64,000 nt of DNA from Aldehydirespirator sp965205155 (GTDB lineage: Bacteria; Actinomycetota; Acidimicrobiia; Acidimicrobiales; Aldehydirespiratoraceae): contig OZ242033.1 of NCBI GenBank assembly GCA_965205155.1, forward strand, positions 2,914,001 to 2,978,000, written 5' to 3'. This document shows positions 27,777-36,214 of this stretch, piece by piece. Made by a program: the position numbers and the translations under genes. Below the pieces are notes generated by a model. That model made no database searches. It was not told where the DNA came from and worked only from the letters and a program-made list of their open reading frames with translations. Each line of letters starts with the position of its first letter. The stretch's first letter is position 1.

Positions 27777-29444
27777 ATGATGGACCACGACCTGATCGTG
27801 GTGGGCGGCGGCGCCGCCGGGCTGGGGGCGGTGCGGGCCGCGCTCTGGGCGGGAGCCGAGGTGGCCCTGATCACCGACTCGGCGCCGGGAGGGGACTGCA
27901 CCTTCACCGGCTGCGTGCCGTCCAAGACGCTGCTGGCCGCGGCCCGCGACGGCTTGGGCTTTACCGAGGCCATGGCCCGGGTGCGGTCGACCGTCGCACA
28001 CATCGCAGCCACCGAGTCCGTCGAAGTGCTGCAACGCGAGGGAGCGACGGTGGTCGAGGGTCGGGCCCGGCTGGTCACCCACGACACGGTGGCGGTGGGG
28101 GAGCGGCGCATCACTGCGCCCCGCATCGTGCTGGCCACCGGGTCGAGGCCGGCGCTGCCCGACGACATACCGGGTCTGGCCGAGGCCCGGCCGCTCACCA
28201 ACGAGACCGTGTTCGACCTCACCGAGACCCCCGGTTCGCTGGGAATCATCGGCGGCGGCCCCACCGGCTGCGAGCTGGCCCAGGCCTTCGCGCTCCTCGG
28301 AGTGGAGGTGACCCTGTTCGAGTGCCGGCAACAGCTGCTGCCCGGCGCCGAGCCCGAGGCCGCGGCGGCGGTGAGAGAAGCCCTCCAGGCCGACGGGGTG
28401 AGAGTACTGCGCTGCACACGCGTCGCCCGCATCGCGCCGGCCCGACCGGGTTCTGACGGCAGCAGACCCTACGGGCTCGTCTACCGGCTTGACCGCTCTC
28501 AGGGGATAGGGGGGCGCGTCGCGGTCGACCGCCTGCTGGTGGCCACCGGCCGATCGCCCGCAACCCAGGGGCTGGGACTCACCGGGATGAAGATCGATCT
28601 CGGCGAGTGGAGCGGCCATGTGCTTACCGACGAGCGGCTCCAGACGTCGGTCAGGGGCATCTACGCGGCCGGAGACGTAGCCGCCTGGCGGCTGCGACGC
28701 CCCGCCCGGTCGAGAGTCCGACCGGCGCCCCTGTTCGCCATCGACAAGATCGATGAGCGACGCCCTTCCCGCCGGGGGCTGCTTCGCAGGGCCCGGCCGG
28801 GCGCGTACCCGGCGACGAGGCGCAAGTGCAAGGACGTGTTCAGGGTCGCAAGCCCGATGAGGGACACCGGCCCGTCCCGGGCACTGCTTCGACGAGACCG
28901 GCGCATGCTCGGCCGCGAGGCGCGTGCCCGCCGCGACCAGCGACGGCACCATGCGGCCCTGAATCTGTCGCATGCGGCCGACGAGATGGGCCGGATCGCG
29001 GCCGGGAACGCCCTGGGCAAGGGTCCGAGGGGACGGTTCCGGGGTGACCTCGTGCCCAGGGTGGTGTTCACCGACCCCGAGGTGGCGTCGGTGGGGCTGA
29101 CCCCGAGATTCGCGCCGGCGGGCAGCCGAGTGGCCTACTTGCCGCTGTCGGAGGTGGACCGGGCCGTCACCGACGGCCGCACCGACGGCTTCATCGCCAT
29201 CGTGGCCGGTCCCCGGCGACTGCTGCGCAACGCGGGCGGCGGCCGCATCCTGGGCGCAACCATCGTCGCGCCCCGGGCCGGCGAGATGATTCAGGAGATT
29301 GTGCTGGCCATGCGCACAGGGGCATTCACCGGTCGCCTGGCCCAGGCCTCGCACGCCTACCCGACCTGGTCGAACGGCGTGCAGAAGGCCGCAGCCCAGT
29401 TCTTCGGCGAGATAGAGGGCCGCCGAGCCCGCCCCGTCGAGTGA
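27777..29444 (+). CDS. FAD/NAD(P) disulfide oxidoreductase with Arg-rich insert
   Basis: A 555-residue flavoprotein of the mercuric reductase/dihydrolipoamide dehydrogenase family (usual ~460). FAD motif VVGGGAAG, redox-active C41-x4-C46 (GDCTFTGCVPSK), NAD motif IIGGGPTGCELAQ, second FAD motif YAAGDVA and the dimer domain (VVFTDPEVASVGLT, SHAYPTWSNG). Between YAAGDVA and LSHAADEMGRIAAGNA lie residues ~304-394, an Arg-rich, low-homology stretch where the family has almost nothing. The frame stays open through it, so the gene may make a functional protein or may be decaying. The usual HxHPT-x-SE end reads HAYPTWSN. Start could also be ATG at 27759. Confidence 0.85.
   Translation: MMDHDLIVVGGGAAGLGAVRAALWAGAEVALITDSAPGGDCTFTGCVPSKTLLAAARDGLGFTEAMARVRSTVAHIAATESVEVLQREGATVVEGRARLVTHDTVAVGERRITAPRIVLATGSRPALPDDIPGLAEARPLTNETVFDLTETPGSLGIIGGGPTGCELAQAFALLGVEVTLFECRQQLLPGAEPEAAAAVREALQADGVRVLRCTRVARIAPARPGSDGSRPYGLVYRLDRSQGIGGRVAVDRLLVATGRSPATQGLGLTGMKIDLGEWSGHVLTDERLQTSVRGIYAAGDVAAWRLRRPARSRVRPAPLFAIDKIDERRPSRRGLLRRARPGAYPATRRKCKDVFRVASPMRDTGPSRALLRRDRRMLGREARARRDQRRHHAALNLSHAADEMGRIAAGNALGKGPRGRFRGDLVPRVVFTDPEVASVGLTPRFAPAGSRVAYLPLSEVDRAVTDGRTDGFIAIVAGPRRLLRNAGGGRILGATIVAPRAGEMIQEIVLAMRTGAFTGRLAQASHAYPTWSNGVQKAAAQFFGEIEGRRARPVE
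28686..28958 (+). other. in-frame 273-bp Arg-rich insertion within flavoprotein
   Basis: 91 codons dominated by Arg, Ala and Pro, interrupting the disulfide reductase at the junction of FAD and dimerisation regions. No obvious terminal repeats are visible. The flanking family sequence continues cleanly on both sides. Confidence 0.7.
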
Positions 29445-29485
29445 CCGGTGACGACTTGAAGCCGGACTCGGAAGCCGGATAGCGG

Positions 29486-30238
29486 CTAGCCGGTGGTGAG
29501 GCCTCCGTCGGCGCTGATGATGGCTCCGTGGACCCCGGGGCACTCGTCGGAGGCCACGAAGGCGAACAGGGCGGCGATGTGCTCGGGCTCGCTCATCGGC
29601 TTGAAGGCGACCATGCGGCGGATGAAGTGCCGGTCGGGGTCTTCCACCTGCTGGTAGTTCTGGACCATGGGGGTGTTCACGCCGCCGGGGGCGATGGCGT
29701 TGACCCGCACCGGTGTCTTGGCCAGCTCCATGGCCAGGGCCTTGGTCAGCTGCACCACCGCGCCCTTGGTGGCGCAGTAGTGGGAGGTGTAGGCCAGTCC
29801 CTGGAGCCCGGCGTTGGAGGCGATGTTGACGATGTTGCCGCCGGAGGCCAGCAGGTGGGGGAGCGCGGCCTGGGTCAGGAAGAACACGCCCTTCACGTTC
29901 ACGTCGAACATTAGGTCCCACTTCTCCTCGGTGATGTCCTCCATCCGGTCCTGCCACGAGACGCCGGCGATGTTGCCGAGCACGTCGATGCGCCCGAAGG
30001 CGTCCACGCAGGAGGCCGCGGCGGCCCGGCAGTCGGCGACCGACCGCAGGTCGCAGTGCTGGGTCTCGATCCGGCCCGGTGACCCGGCGACCGCGGCCGC
30101 TGTGTCGGCCAGGCCGGCATCGTTCACGTCGACCGCGAACACGTCGGCTCCCTCGGCGGCCAGGCGGATCGCAGTCGCCTGTCCCATGCCCGAGGCCGCC
30201 CCGGTGATGAGCGCCACTCTGCCGTCGAATCGCCCCAT
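29486..30238 (-). CDS. short-chain dehydrogenase/reductase
   Basis: A 250-residue SDR. TGAASGMG is the cofactor loop, GNIAGV the NNAG-equivalent, NIVNIAS carries the serine, and YCATK the catalytic Tyr-Lys pair; the C-terminus ends with ISADGGLTTG. The start is the ATG of MGRFDGRVALITG; a long upstream extension of the frame is rejected. It converges with the flavoprotein gene and lies 44 bp downstream of alkB on the same strand. Substrate not predictable. Confidence 0.92.
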   Translation of the reverse strand: MGRFDGRVALITGAASGMGQATAIRLAAEGADVFAVDVNDAGLADTAAAVAGSPGRIETQHCDLRSVADCRAAAASCVDAFGRIDVLGNIAGVSWQDRMEDITEEKWDLMFDVNVKGVFFLTQAALPHLLASGGNIVNIASNAGLQGLAYTSHYCATKGAVVQLTKALAMELAKTPVRVNAIAPGGVNTPMVQNYQQVEDPDRHFIRRMVAFKPMSEPEHIAALFAFVASDECPGVHGAIISADGGLTTG

Positions 30239-30282
30239 GTCGTCCCGCCTGTCGTCGATCTCGGCCCGTACCGCCGCGGAGG

Positions 30283-30927
30283 CTACCGGCCCTCGCCGCC
30301 GGTGGTGCGGCGGAAGGTGACGCTCATGCGGGGCGGGGCGGCCGCCACCTTCGGCACCGAGTGCTCCCAGTTCTGCTGGCACGTCCCTCCCATCACCAGC
30401 AGGTCGCCCGACGCCAGCGTGAAGGACCGGCTGCGACCCCCGCCGGCCGGGCGCAGCAGGAACCGCCGGGGACCTCCCAGCGAGACGATGGCCACGACCG
30501 CGTCGGCGGGGTCGATCCCGATGCGGTCGCGGTGCCAGGCGACCGAGTCCTCGCCGCCGCGGTAGTAGTTCACCCACACCGAGTTGAACCCGGCCCGGTA
30601 GCGGGTCCGCAGAGCGCCCGCCATGTCGTCGAGCAACGGCGGCACGCCCGGCGAGCCCGGCCGGACGAAGGCGCCCAGCCGGGGCTCCTCGACCATCTGC
30701 CCGTACATGGGACGCTCGGCCCGCGTCCAGCGCAGGCGGGCCGCCAGCAGCTCCAGCAGCTCGTCGCCGCCACAAAGCCACCTCGACGACACATCGATCC
30801 AGCTCCGGTCGTCCAGATGCAGCCGCTCGACGGCTGCCGCCCGGTCGAGAGCAGGCGGGCCCTGAGCGAACAGGTCGCCCTGGCGGGGACCCACTGCGGC
30901 GTCGGTGCCCGACCGGGAGATCCTCAC
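30283..30927 (-). CDS. alkB: AlkB-family Fe(II)/2-oxoglutarate dioxygenase
   Basis: A 214-residue DNA/RNA dealkylation-repair enzyme. Iron ligands are WHRDRIG (H132, D134) and NWEHSVPK (H189), with the 2-oxoglutarate arginine in PRMSVTFRR (R200). NSVWVNYYRGGEDSVAWH is the substrate strand preceding the site. Start is GTG. A perfect LexA-type palindrome lies just upstream, so SOS induction is likely. The gene resembles actinobacterial AlkB homologs of ~200-215 residues. Confidence 0.92.
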   Translation of the reverse strand: MRISRSGTDAAVGPRQGDLFAQGPPALDRAAAVERLHLDDRSWIDVSSRWLCGGDELLELLAARLRWTRAERPMYGQMVEEPRLGAFVRPGSPGVPPLLDDMAGALRTRYRAGFNSVWVNYYRGGEDSVAWHRDRIGIDPADAVVAIVSLGGPRRFLLRPAGGGRSRSFTLASGDLLVMGGTCQQNWEHSVPKVAAAPPRMSVTFRRTTGGEGR

Positions 30928-30940
30928 GGGCCGACTCTAG

Positions 30941-30954
30941 CGAACAGGTGTTCG
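30941..30954 (-). promoter_or_regulatory. LexA (SOS) box
   Basis: The palindrome CGAACAGGTGTTCG matches the Gram-positive/actinobacterial LexA consensus CGAAC-N4-GTTCG exactly. It ends 13 bp from the alkB start codon, so bound LexA would block the promoter or early elongation. Confidence 0.8.
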
Positions 30955-31041
30955 TCAGACAAGGGGAGGTCTCAGCGAATCTGTGCGCAACAGAGCCGCC
31001 CGACGCGGCGTACCTGCTCACCGAATGGGGGCAGCGACCGG

Positions 31042-31590
31042 TCAGTTGTCGGTGGGGTTGCGGGGATAGAGGCGCAGGCGCCTCAGATCTCCCTGCTGGC
31101 GGGCGAAGACCTGCCACCACAGCTCGTCGGGGTCGGCCGAGAACGGGTCGGACCCGTCGAGTTCCAGCACGAACCAGGCGTCCTCGGCCAGTTCGGCCTC
31201 GAGCTGGCCGGGCGCCCACGCCGCGTAGCCGGCGAAGATTCGCACCTCGTCCAGCCCGCCGATCTCGTCGGGGTTTCGCTCCAGGTCGACGGTGCCGATC
31301 CGCCCGATCACCTGCGACCAGTTGTCATCGACGACGTCGAGCGCCACCGACGCCAGCGCTATCACCGAGGACTGGCTCACCGGGCCTCCGACGAACACCA
31401 CCCGCGGCTTGCTCACCGCCGTCGCCCAGTCTCCGATGGCGCTGCTGACGGTCAGCTCGCTGGGCCGGTTGAGGACCACGCCCAGAGCGCCTTCGTCGCT
31501 GTGCTCGAGCATCAGCAGCACGGTCTGGCGGAAGTTGGGATCGGACAGACTCGGCGCAGCCACGAGGAGCTTCCCGCGGGTCGATTCCAT
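31042..31590 (-). CDS. YqgE/AlgH family protein
   Basis: A 182-residue member of UPF0301. Signature parts: GKLLVAAPSLSDPNFRQTV at the N-terminus, GALGVVLNRPSE, VFVGGPVS, and RIFAGYAAWAPGQLEAELAE. The molecular function of the family is unresolved. It lies 114 bp upstream of the alkB start on the same strand and is divergent from thiD. Confidence 0.93.
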   Translation of the reverse strand: MESTRGKLLVAAPSLSDPNFRQTVLLMLEHSDEGALGVVLNRPSELTVSSAIGDWATAVSKPRVVFVGGPVSQSSVIALASVALDVVDDNWSQVIGRIGTVDLERNPDEIGGLDEVRIFAGYAAWAPGQLEAELAEDAWFVLELDGSDPFSADPDELWWQVFARQQGDLRRLRLYPRNPTDN

Positions 31591-31709
31591 TCCTCAGTCT
31601 TCCAGGTAGCGGACGGACGGGGAGCGACACGGTGGCACTCCGGCGACCCCAAGCGGTGGCGGTCTGGCGAGGTGGCTATGTGGCACGATCTAGGGTCGTG
31701 GTGTCGACC

Positions 31710-32498
31710 ATGCCGCCGGTGCTGCTCACGATAGCCGCTTCCGACCCCCTCGGGGGCGCGGGCGTGCAGGCCGACCTGGCCACCTTCGCCGCCTTCGGGG
31801 TCCACGGAGCCAGCGCCCTCACCGCAGTGACCGCGCAGTCGCTGACGACGGTCACTGAAGTGGCGCCGGTGGGGACCGGCCTGGTGGCCGACCAGATCGA
31901 CTCGGTGGCGAACTCCCTGGGCGTGGCCGGCGCCAAGACGGGATTGCTGCGTCGACGCGAAGTGGTCGAGCTGGTGGCCGACCGGGTGGAACGCGGCGAC
32001 CTGCCCGCGCCGGTGGTCGATCCGGTCATGGTGGACGGCAGGGGCGTGCCCTTCGTGGGCGACGAAGTGCAGGACGCCTACCGCGAGTGGTTGTTCCCCC
32101 TGGCCCGGGCGATCACGCCGAACCGGCGCGAGGCCGAGTTGCTGGCGGGCAGGCCGCTACCCGGCCCCGAAGCGGTGCTGGACTGCGCCGAGGTGTTCCG
32201 GGCGCTCGGATCCGCCGCCGTGGTGGTGACCGGCGGCGCCTTCGACGGCCAGCCCGACGATGTGGTGGTCACCGCGGCCGGCGACGCCTGGGTCGAGCCC
32301 GGTCATCGCATCCACACCGGAAACGTCAGGGGCAGCGGTTGCACGTTCTCGGCCGCGCTGGCAGCCGGCCTCGCCCTCGGCCACAGCTTGGAGGAGGCAG
32401 TAGCCGCAGCCGGCCGCTTCGTGCGCTCGGCCATCGAGACCTCAGCCGCATGGTCGCTGGAAGGCCCTGGCCCGGTGTCCCACACCCTGAGAGGGTGA
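31710..32498 (+). CDS. thiD: hydroxymethylpyrimidine/phosphomethylpyrimidine kinase
   Basis: A 262-residue ribokinase-fold kinase of thiamine synthesis. LTIAASDPLGGAGVQADL is the N-terminal signature, AGAKTGLL and DPVMVDGRG the middle, and NVRGSGCTFSAALAAGLALG the anion-hole/catalytic-Asp region (here G-S-G-C). ATG chosen; a GTG nine bases upstream is possible. No other thiamine gene is adjacent. Confidence 0.93.
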   Translation: MPPVLLTIAASDPLGGAGVQADLATFAAFGVHGASALTAVTAQSLTTVTEVAPVGTGLVADQIDSVANSLGVAGAKTGLLRRREVVELVADRVERGDLPAPVVDPVMVDGRGVPFVGDEVQDAYREWLFPLARAITPNRREAELLAGRPLPGPEAVLDCAEVFRALGSAAVVVTGGAFDGQPDDVVVTAAGDAWVEPGHRIHTGNVRGSGCTFSAALAAGLALGHSLEEAVAAAGRFVRSAIETSAAWSLEGPGPVSHTLRG

Positions 32499-32511
32499 TC
32501 CCTGCTCAAGT

Positions 32512-32528
32512 TTACATAATGGATATTT
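32512..32528 (+). promoter_or_regulatory. possible promoter of charged-linker gene
   Basis: TTTACATAATGGATAT is a sharply AT-rich segment in GC-rich surroundings, ~60-75 bp upstream of the next gene; CATAAT resembles a -10 element. No clear -35 box. Confidence 0.3.
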
Positions 32529-32588
32529 CCGGCGGTAGCGGCCTCTGGCGGGGCGCTGCCGGTGCCGGGCCGTGTAGCTTTGTGGGCC

Positions 32589-34130
32589 GTGTCCCGGCGA
32601 CTAGAGATCGAACTGACGAGCCAGCGCGACGACGGCACCTGGACATGGCGGGCCGCCGGAGCACGCCAGCCGAAGGGCGACGTCCGGGGTGACCTGCTTC
32701 CCGACACGGCCGCGGTCGGCAGCGTGCTCAAGGCTGAGGCGGAGGGCGGCCTTGACGGGCTCGAGATCACTGCAGTGTTCGCGCCCCGTGTCCGAGCCAC
32801 CCCGACAGACCGTCTCGAGCTGATCGGCGGCGGTGGCGGCCCGCTGGTCACCACCACGCTCGTCTCCAAGTCGCGCCGCTCCGACCGCGACGATCGACGC
32901 TCACGCGACGGCGGCCGGGCCCGGCGAGGTGATCGCAGGAGCGACCGGGACGACGACCGGCGCCGTGGCCGCAAGCGCGACCGCCGCGACGATGACCCTG
33001 AGGACACGGGCCGGGACCGCCGCGACAGGAAGCCTCGGCGCGACGGCGCCAGGAGGGACGGCTCAGGCGAGGACCGTGCGCGCGACTCCCGCACCCGCAA
33101 GGACGGCAGGGCCCCGCGATCGGATCGCCGCGATCGGCGTTCCGGCGACAGGCGCGCCCAGGGAGGCTCGCGCCAGGAGGATCGCAAGCGCTCCGAGCGG
33201 CCCTCCCGGCCGCGGAGCCCCGGCCTCAAGGCCAAGCGAGTCCACCGCCAGGGCGCGCTGAAGGCCCTTCCCCCGGACCAGCAGCCTCTGGCCCGAGAGG
33301 TTCTCCGGGCGGGTGTGCCCGGAGTGCGGAAGTCCATCGAGCGCATGAACGCCAAGGCGGCTGCCGAGAGTCTCCCCCAGATCAAGTCCGAGCCCATTCT
33401 GGCGCTGGCCGAGCAGCTCGCTCCCGTGCTGAAGGCAGCCGAATGGCACGACCGGGCCGATGCGGCCCTGGCCGGAATCTCCAAGATCGACCTGCGAGAC
33501 ATCCGCTCGGTGATCGCCGCCGCCGATCGGGCCGCCCGAACCGACGAGACCAGGGCTCTGGCCGAGAGCCTGCGAGATGGTCTGGCTCAGCGTCTCGAGG
33601 TCGACCAGCGCCAGTGGTTGGACGAGTTGGCCAAGACCATCGGCGAGGGCCGCACCATCAGAGCGCTGCGCCTGAGCTCGCGGCCGCCCAAGGCAGGCAC
33701 ACCGCTGCCCCCCGACATGGCCGAACGGCTCGCCGGCCTGGCGGCCGCAGACCTCAACCCCACCGCCAACCAGCAACGGTGGTCGACGGTTGTGGACTCG
33801 GTGGCCCTCTCCCCCGTCCGCACTCATGTGATCCCGGTCGGTGCTCCGGACAGTCCCAGCGAGGACCTGCTCGCCACCATCCGCCGGCTGGCCGACCGGG
33901 TTCCGCAGATAGCGGCTCTCTTCGGCATCGAGCCGCAGGCACCGAGCCGCGGGGTCCGTCGACCGCCCCCGCCCCCGCCCGCTCCTGCTCCCGACGCCGT
34001 CGAGCAGCCTGAGCAGCCCGCCGATGCCGCGGAACAACCAGCCGACACAGACACAGCTGAGCCCACCAACACCCCCGAACAGCCCGCCGGTGCGGAAGAG
34101 CAACCCACCGGCACGGCAGACGCTTCATGA
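32589..34130 (+). CDS. unrecognised protein with Arg/Asp-rich linker
   Basis: A 513-residue cytoplasmic protein I do not recognise. Residues 1-~92 look like a small beta-rich domain (LEIELTSQRDDGTWTWR, then LEITAVFAPRVRATPTDRLE). Residues ~95-218 are a highly charged, surely disordered region of alternating Arg, Asp, Lys and Gly (RRDDRR, RRSDRDD, RRD-type blocks). Residues ~220-440 are helical. The last ~70 residues are Pro/Glu/Gln/Ala repeats (EQPAD, EQPAG). The layout suggests a nucleic-acid- or ribosome-associated protein, but that is a guess. GTG start; stop overlaps the crotonase ATG. Confidence 0.75.
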   Translation: MSRRLEIELTSQRDDGTWTWRAAGARQPKGDVRGDLLPDTAAVGSVLKAEAEGGLDGLEITAVFAPRVRATPTDRLELIGGGGGPLVTTTLVSKSRRSDRDDRRSRDGGRARRGDRRSDRDDDRRRGRKRDRRDDDPEDTGRDRRDRKPRRDGARRDGSGEDRARDSRTRKDGRAPRSDRRDRRSGDRRAQGGSRQEDRKRSERPSRPRSPGLKAKRVHRQGALKALPPDQQPLAREVLRAGVPGVRKSIERMNAKAAAESLPQIKSEPILALAEQLAPVLKAAEWHDRADAALAGISKIDLRDIRSVIAAADRAARTDETRALAESLRDGLAQRLEVDQRQWLDELAKTIGEGRTIRALRLSSRPPKAGTPLPPDMAERLAGLAAADLNPTANQQRWSTVVDSVALSPVRTHVIPVGAPDSPSEDLLATIRRLADRVPQIAALFGIEPQAPSRGVRRPPPPPPAPAPDAVEQPEQPADAAEQPADTDTAEPTNTPEQPAGAEEQPTGTADAS

Positions 34131-34888
34131 TCGACTTCGAGACCGAGGGCAACGTCGCCCTCATCACCATGAACCGTCCCGAGGCCCGCAACGCGGTCAA
34201 CGGCGCTATCTCCGGCGGTCTCGAGGCTGCCATCGACCGGTTGGAGGCGGACGACTCGCTGTGGCTCGGCATCCTCACCCACACCGGCCCGGTGTTCTGC
34301 GCCGGCGCCGACCTCAAGGCCATCTCGGAGGGGCGCTTCTCGGAGCTGTCGACGGAGCGGGGCGGCTTCGGCGGCATCGTGATGCGGGAGCGGACCAAGC
34401 CCCTGATCGCGGCCATCGACGGTCCCGCCCTGGCCGGCGGGACCGAGATCGCGCTCACCTGTGACCTGCGGGTGGCCTCCACCGCGGCCCGCTTCGGCCT
34501 TCCCGAGGTCAAGCGGTCACTGATCGCGGCGGCGGGCGGCCTCATCCGCCTCCCCCGCGCCATCCCGCTGGCGATAGCGATGGAGATGGTCCTCACCGGC
34601 GATCCCATCGACGCCCAGCGTGCCCTGGAACTCGGCCTCATCAACGAGCTGTGCCAACCAACAGAGGCCCTCGACGCGGCCCGGCGCCTGGCGGCCCGCG
34701 TCAATGCCAACGGCCCCCTGGCCGTGCGGGAGTCCCGCCGGCTCGTGCTCGACAGCTTCAACCAGACCGACGCCGAGGCAATGCTCGCGGCCGGGCGGGC
34801 TCAGATGGGACTGCGCAGCACCGAGGACTTCCGCGAGGGTCCTCTGGCCTTCATCGAGAAGCGGCCACCCGTCTGGAAGGGCCGGTAA
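34127..34888 (+). CDS. enoyl-CoA hydratase/isomerase (crotonase) family protein
   Basis: A 253-residue crotonase-fold acyl-CoA enzyme. N-terminal VALITMNRPEARNAVNG, oxyanion loop FCAGADLKAI and GPALAGGTEIALTCDLRVAS. These establish the fold; the specific reaction (hydratase, isomerase, hydrolase) is not resolved. ATG overlaps the preceding stop. Confidence 0.92.
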   Translation: MIDFETEGNVALITMNRPEARNAVNGAISGGLEAAIDRLEADDSLWLGILTHTGPVFCAGADLKAISEGRFSELSTERGGFGGIVMRERTKPLIAAIDGPALAGGTEIALTCDLRVASTAARFGLPEVKRSLIAAAGGLIRLPRAIPLAIAMEMVLTGDPIDAQRALELGLINELCQPTEALDAARRLAARVNANGPLAVRESRRLVLDSFNQTDAEAMLAAGRAQMGLRSTEDFREGPLAFIEKRPPVWKGR

Positions 34889-34893
34889 GCCGG

Positions 34894-35007
34894 GCCTCCG
34901 GGAACGGACCACTCCCCCGCCGCGGGCTCATGGCCCCGGCGGACCAGCAGCAGTTCGTCGGCGCGGCGGACGATGGCGCCCACCGCCACCTCGGCCCGCT
35001 CGATCAT
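34894..35007 (-). pseudogene. truncated Nudix hydrolase (N-terminal fragment)
   Basis: The 38 codons from the ATG encode EVAVGAIVRRADELLLVRRG and then GEWSVPGG, the opening strand and first loop of a Nudix hydrolase. The Nudix box itself (GX5EX7REUXEEXGU) is absent: the frame then runs into the antisense of the crotonase 3' end. The ATG overlaps the GNAT stop (ATGA), as expected of an originally intact coupled second gene. A deletion joining it to the crotonase end is the simplest explanation. Confidence 0.6.
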
Positions 35008-35510
35008 CTAGGTCCAGGCGGCCCGGCAGCCTCCGGCAGCCTCCGATGCACCGTTATCGCCCGGGCTACCAGGCCGTGCGTCTCGAAGAAGTTCTTGGTG
35101 TTGCGATCTCCGGGCAGAGCCAGGCTGTCCACCCCGATGCAGCCGCGCCGGCCGGCCCACGCCATCAGGAGCTCCATCATGGCCTCGCCGACGCCCACGC
35201 CGCGGGCATCGGGGAGCACGTAGATGTCGCTGACGCGCCCCACTGTCGAGCCGTCGTGCAACTCCACGAGACGGATCGCCCCGTAGCCGACCACCGCGTC
35301 GTCGATGGTGCCCACCACCACCAACGCATCGTCGGCCTGCAGGTCTCGAGTCAAGCTCTCTAGCTGCGGATCGGGGCGAGCCTCCAGCCGGGACCACACT
35401 CTGCCGCCGCGCAGCTCCGACAGCTCGGCCGTCGCCTGCGCCGCCAGCCCGGCCACGCTGGAGACGTCGGCTGCAGCCGCTCGTCTAGCCCCCTCAACGA
35501 TCGAGGTCAT
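35004..35510 (-). CDS. GNAT-family N-acetyltransferase
   Basis: A 168-residue acyltransferase. The acetyl-CoA motif is VSDIYVLPDARGVGVGEAMM (R-G-V-G-V-G), preceded by DAVVGYGAIRLVELHDG and followed by LALPGDRNTKNFFETHGL. Substrate unknown. It is followed by the Nudix remnant with a stop/start overlap. Confidence 0.9.
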   Translation of the reverse strand: MTSIVEGARRAAAADVSSVAGLAAQATAELSELRGGRVWSRLEARPDPQLESLTRDLQADDALVVVGTIDDAVVGYGAIRLVELHDGSTVGRVSDIYVLPDARGVGVGEAMMELLMAWAGRRGCIGVDSLALPGDRNTKNFFETHGLVARAITVHRRLPEAAGPPGPR

Positions 35511-35546
35511 CGGCAGGGTTGGGTGACGGGCATGGCACGCGGGTTC

Positions 35547-36077
35547 TCAGCCTCCGAGAATCCTCTCGATCGACTCGCAGGGCTCCTCGCCTGACGGGCA
35601 CACCGGATTGGAACGCGAGCCGAACTGGGTGACGCTCACGATCAGGAAGCATTGGCTGCAAGTCCACTCGTCCGAGCGGGGCGGCGCAACTACCGAAGTG
35701 GTCTTCGCCTCGCTCGCTTCCTCCTCCTCATCGTCCTCGTCGTCATCACTGGCCGCGATGCGATCCCGGAGGATCTCCTCCAGGTCGGCCTCGACGTCGC
35801 TGGGATGGACCTCCTCGTCATCGTCGTCGTCGACCGGTACGGGCACATCGTCGTCATCGTCCTCCGAGTCGCCGTCGTCGTCATCGTCCAGATCGCCGTC
35901 GTCGTCCTCGAATTCGTCGTCCTCGCCGAAGGTGTCGTCGCCTTCGAAGTCCTCCCCGTCGTCGAAGTCGTCACCGAAGTCGTCATCCAGGTCGCCTTCG
36001 AAGTCGTCTCCGTCACCGAGGTCGCCGTCGCCGTCGCCATCGAGGTCTTTGCCGTCAAGAGGGTGTTTCTGGGTCAT
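35547..36077 (-). CDS. DUF4193-type acidic protein
   Basis: A 176-residue protein of actinobacterial DUF4193 type. The C-terminal part holds the family core DLEEILRDRIAASDDDEDDEEE, then EWTCSQCFLI with a CxxC and two further cysteines (NPVCPSGEEPC), suggesting a small zinc site. Residues ~8-95 are almost wholly Asp/Glu/Gly (runs such as DDDDDGDSEDDDDD), encoded by GAC/GAT-like repeats. Known relatives are mostly 95-100 residues, so the acidic tail is greatly expanded. Function of the family is unknown. Confidence 0.8.
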   Translation of the reverse strand: MTQKHPLDGKDLDGDGDGDLGDGDDFEGDLDDDFGDDFDDGEDFEGDDTFGEDDEFEDDDGDLDDDDDGDSEDDDDDVPVPVDDDDDEEVHPSDVEADLEEILRDRIAASDDDEDDEEEEASEAKTTSVVAPPRSDEWTCSQCFLIVSVTQFGSRSNPVCPSGEEPCESIERILGG

Positions 36078-36214
36078 CGCTCCAAACTGGTGGATCGGTC
36101 GGCTCTGGATGTGGGGCGGATCATAGACACTGATCGGCGAGGCGCAACTGCAATCCGATCATCGGTTGGCACCCGCCGGCGCCGGCCGCATTTCGATCAC
36201 CCCCCACGCTCTGC

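Noticed and set aside
27537..29957. 806-codon antisense frame over the flavoprotein
   Set aside because: It reads partly through the opposite-strand SDR in the wrong frame and has no coherent domain; the sense frame has all flavoprotein motifs.
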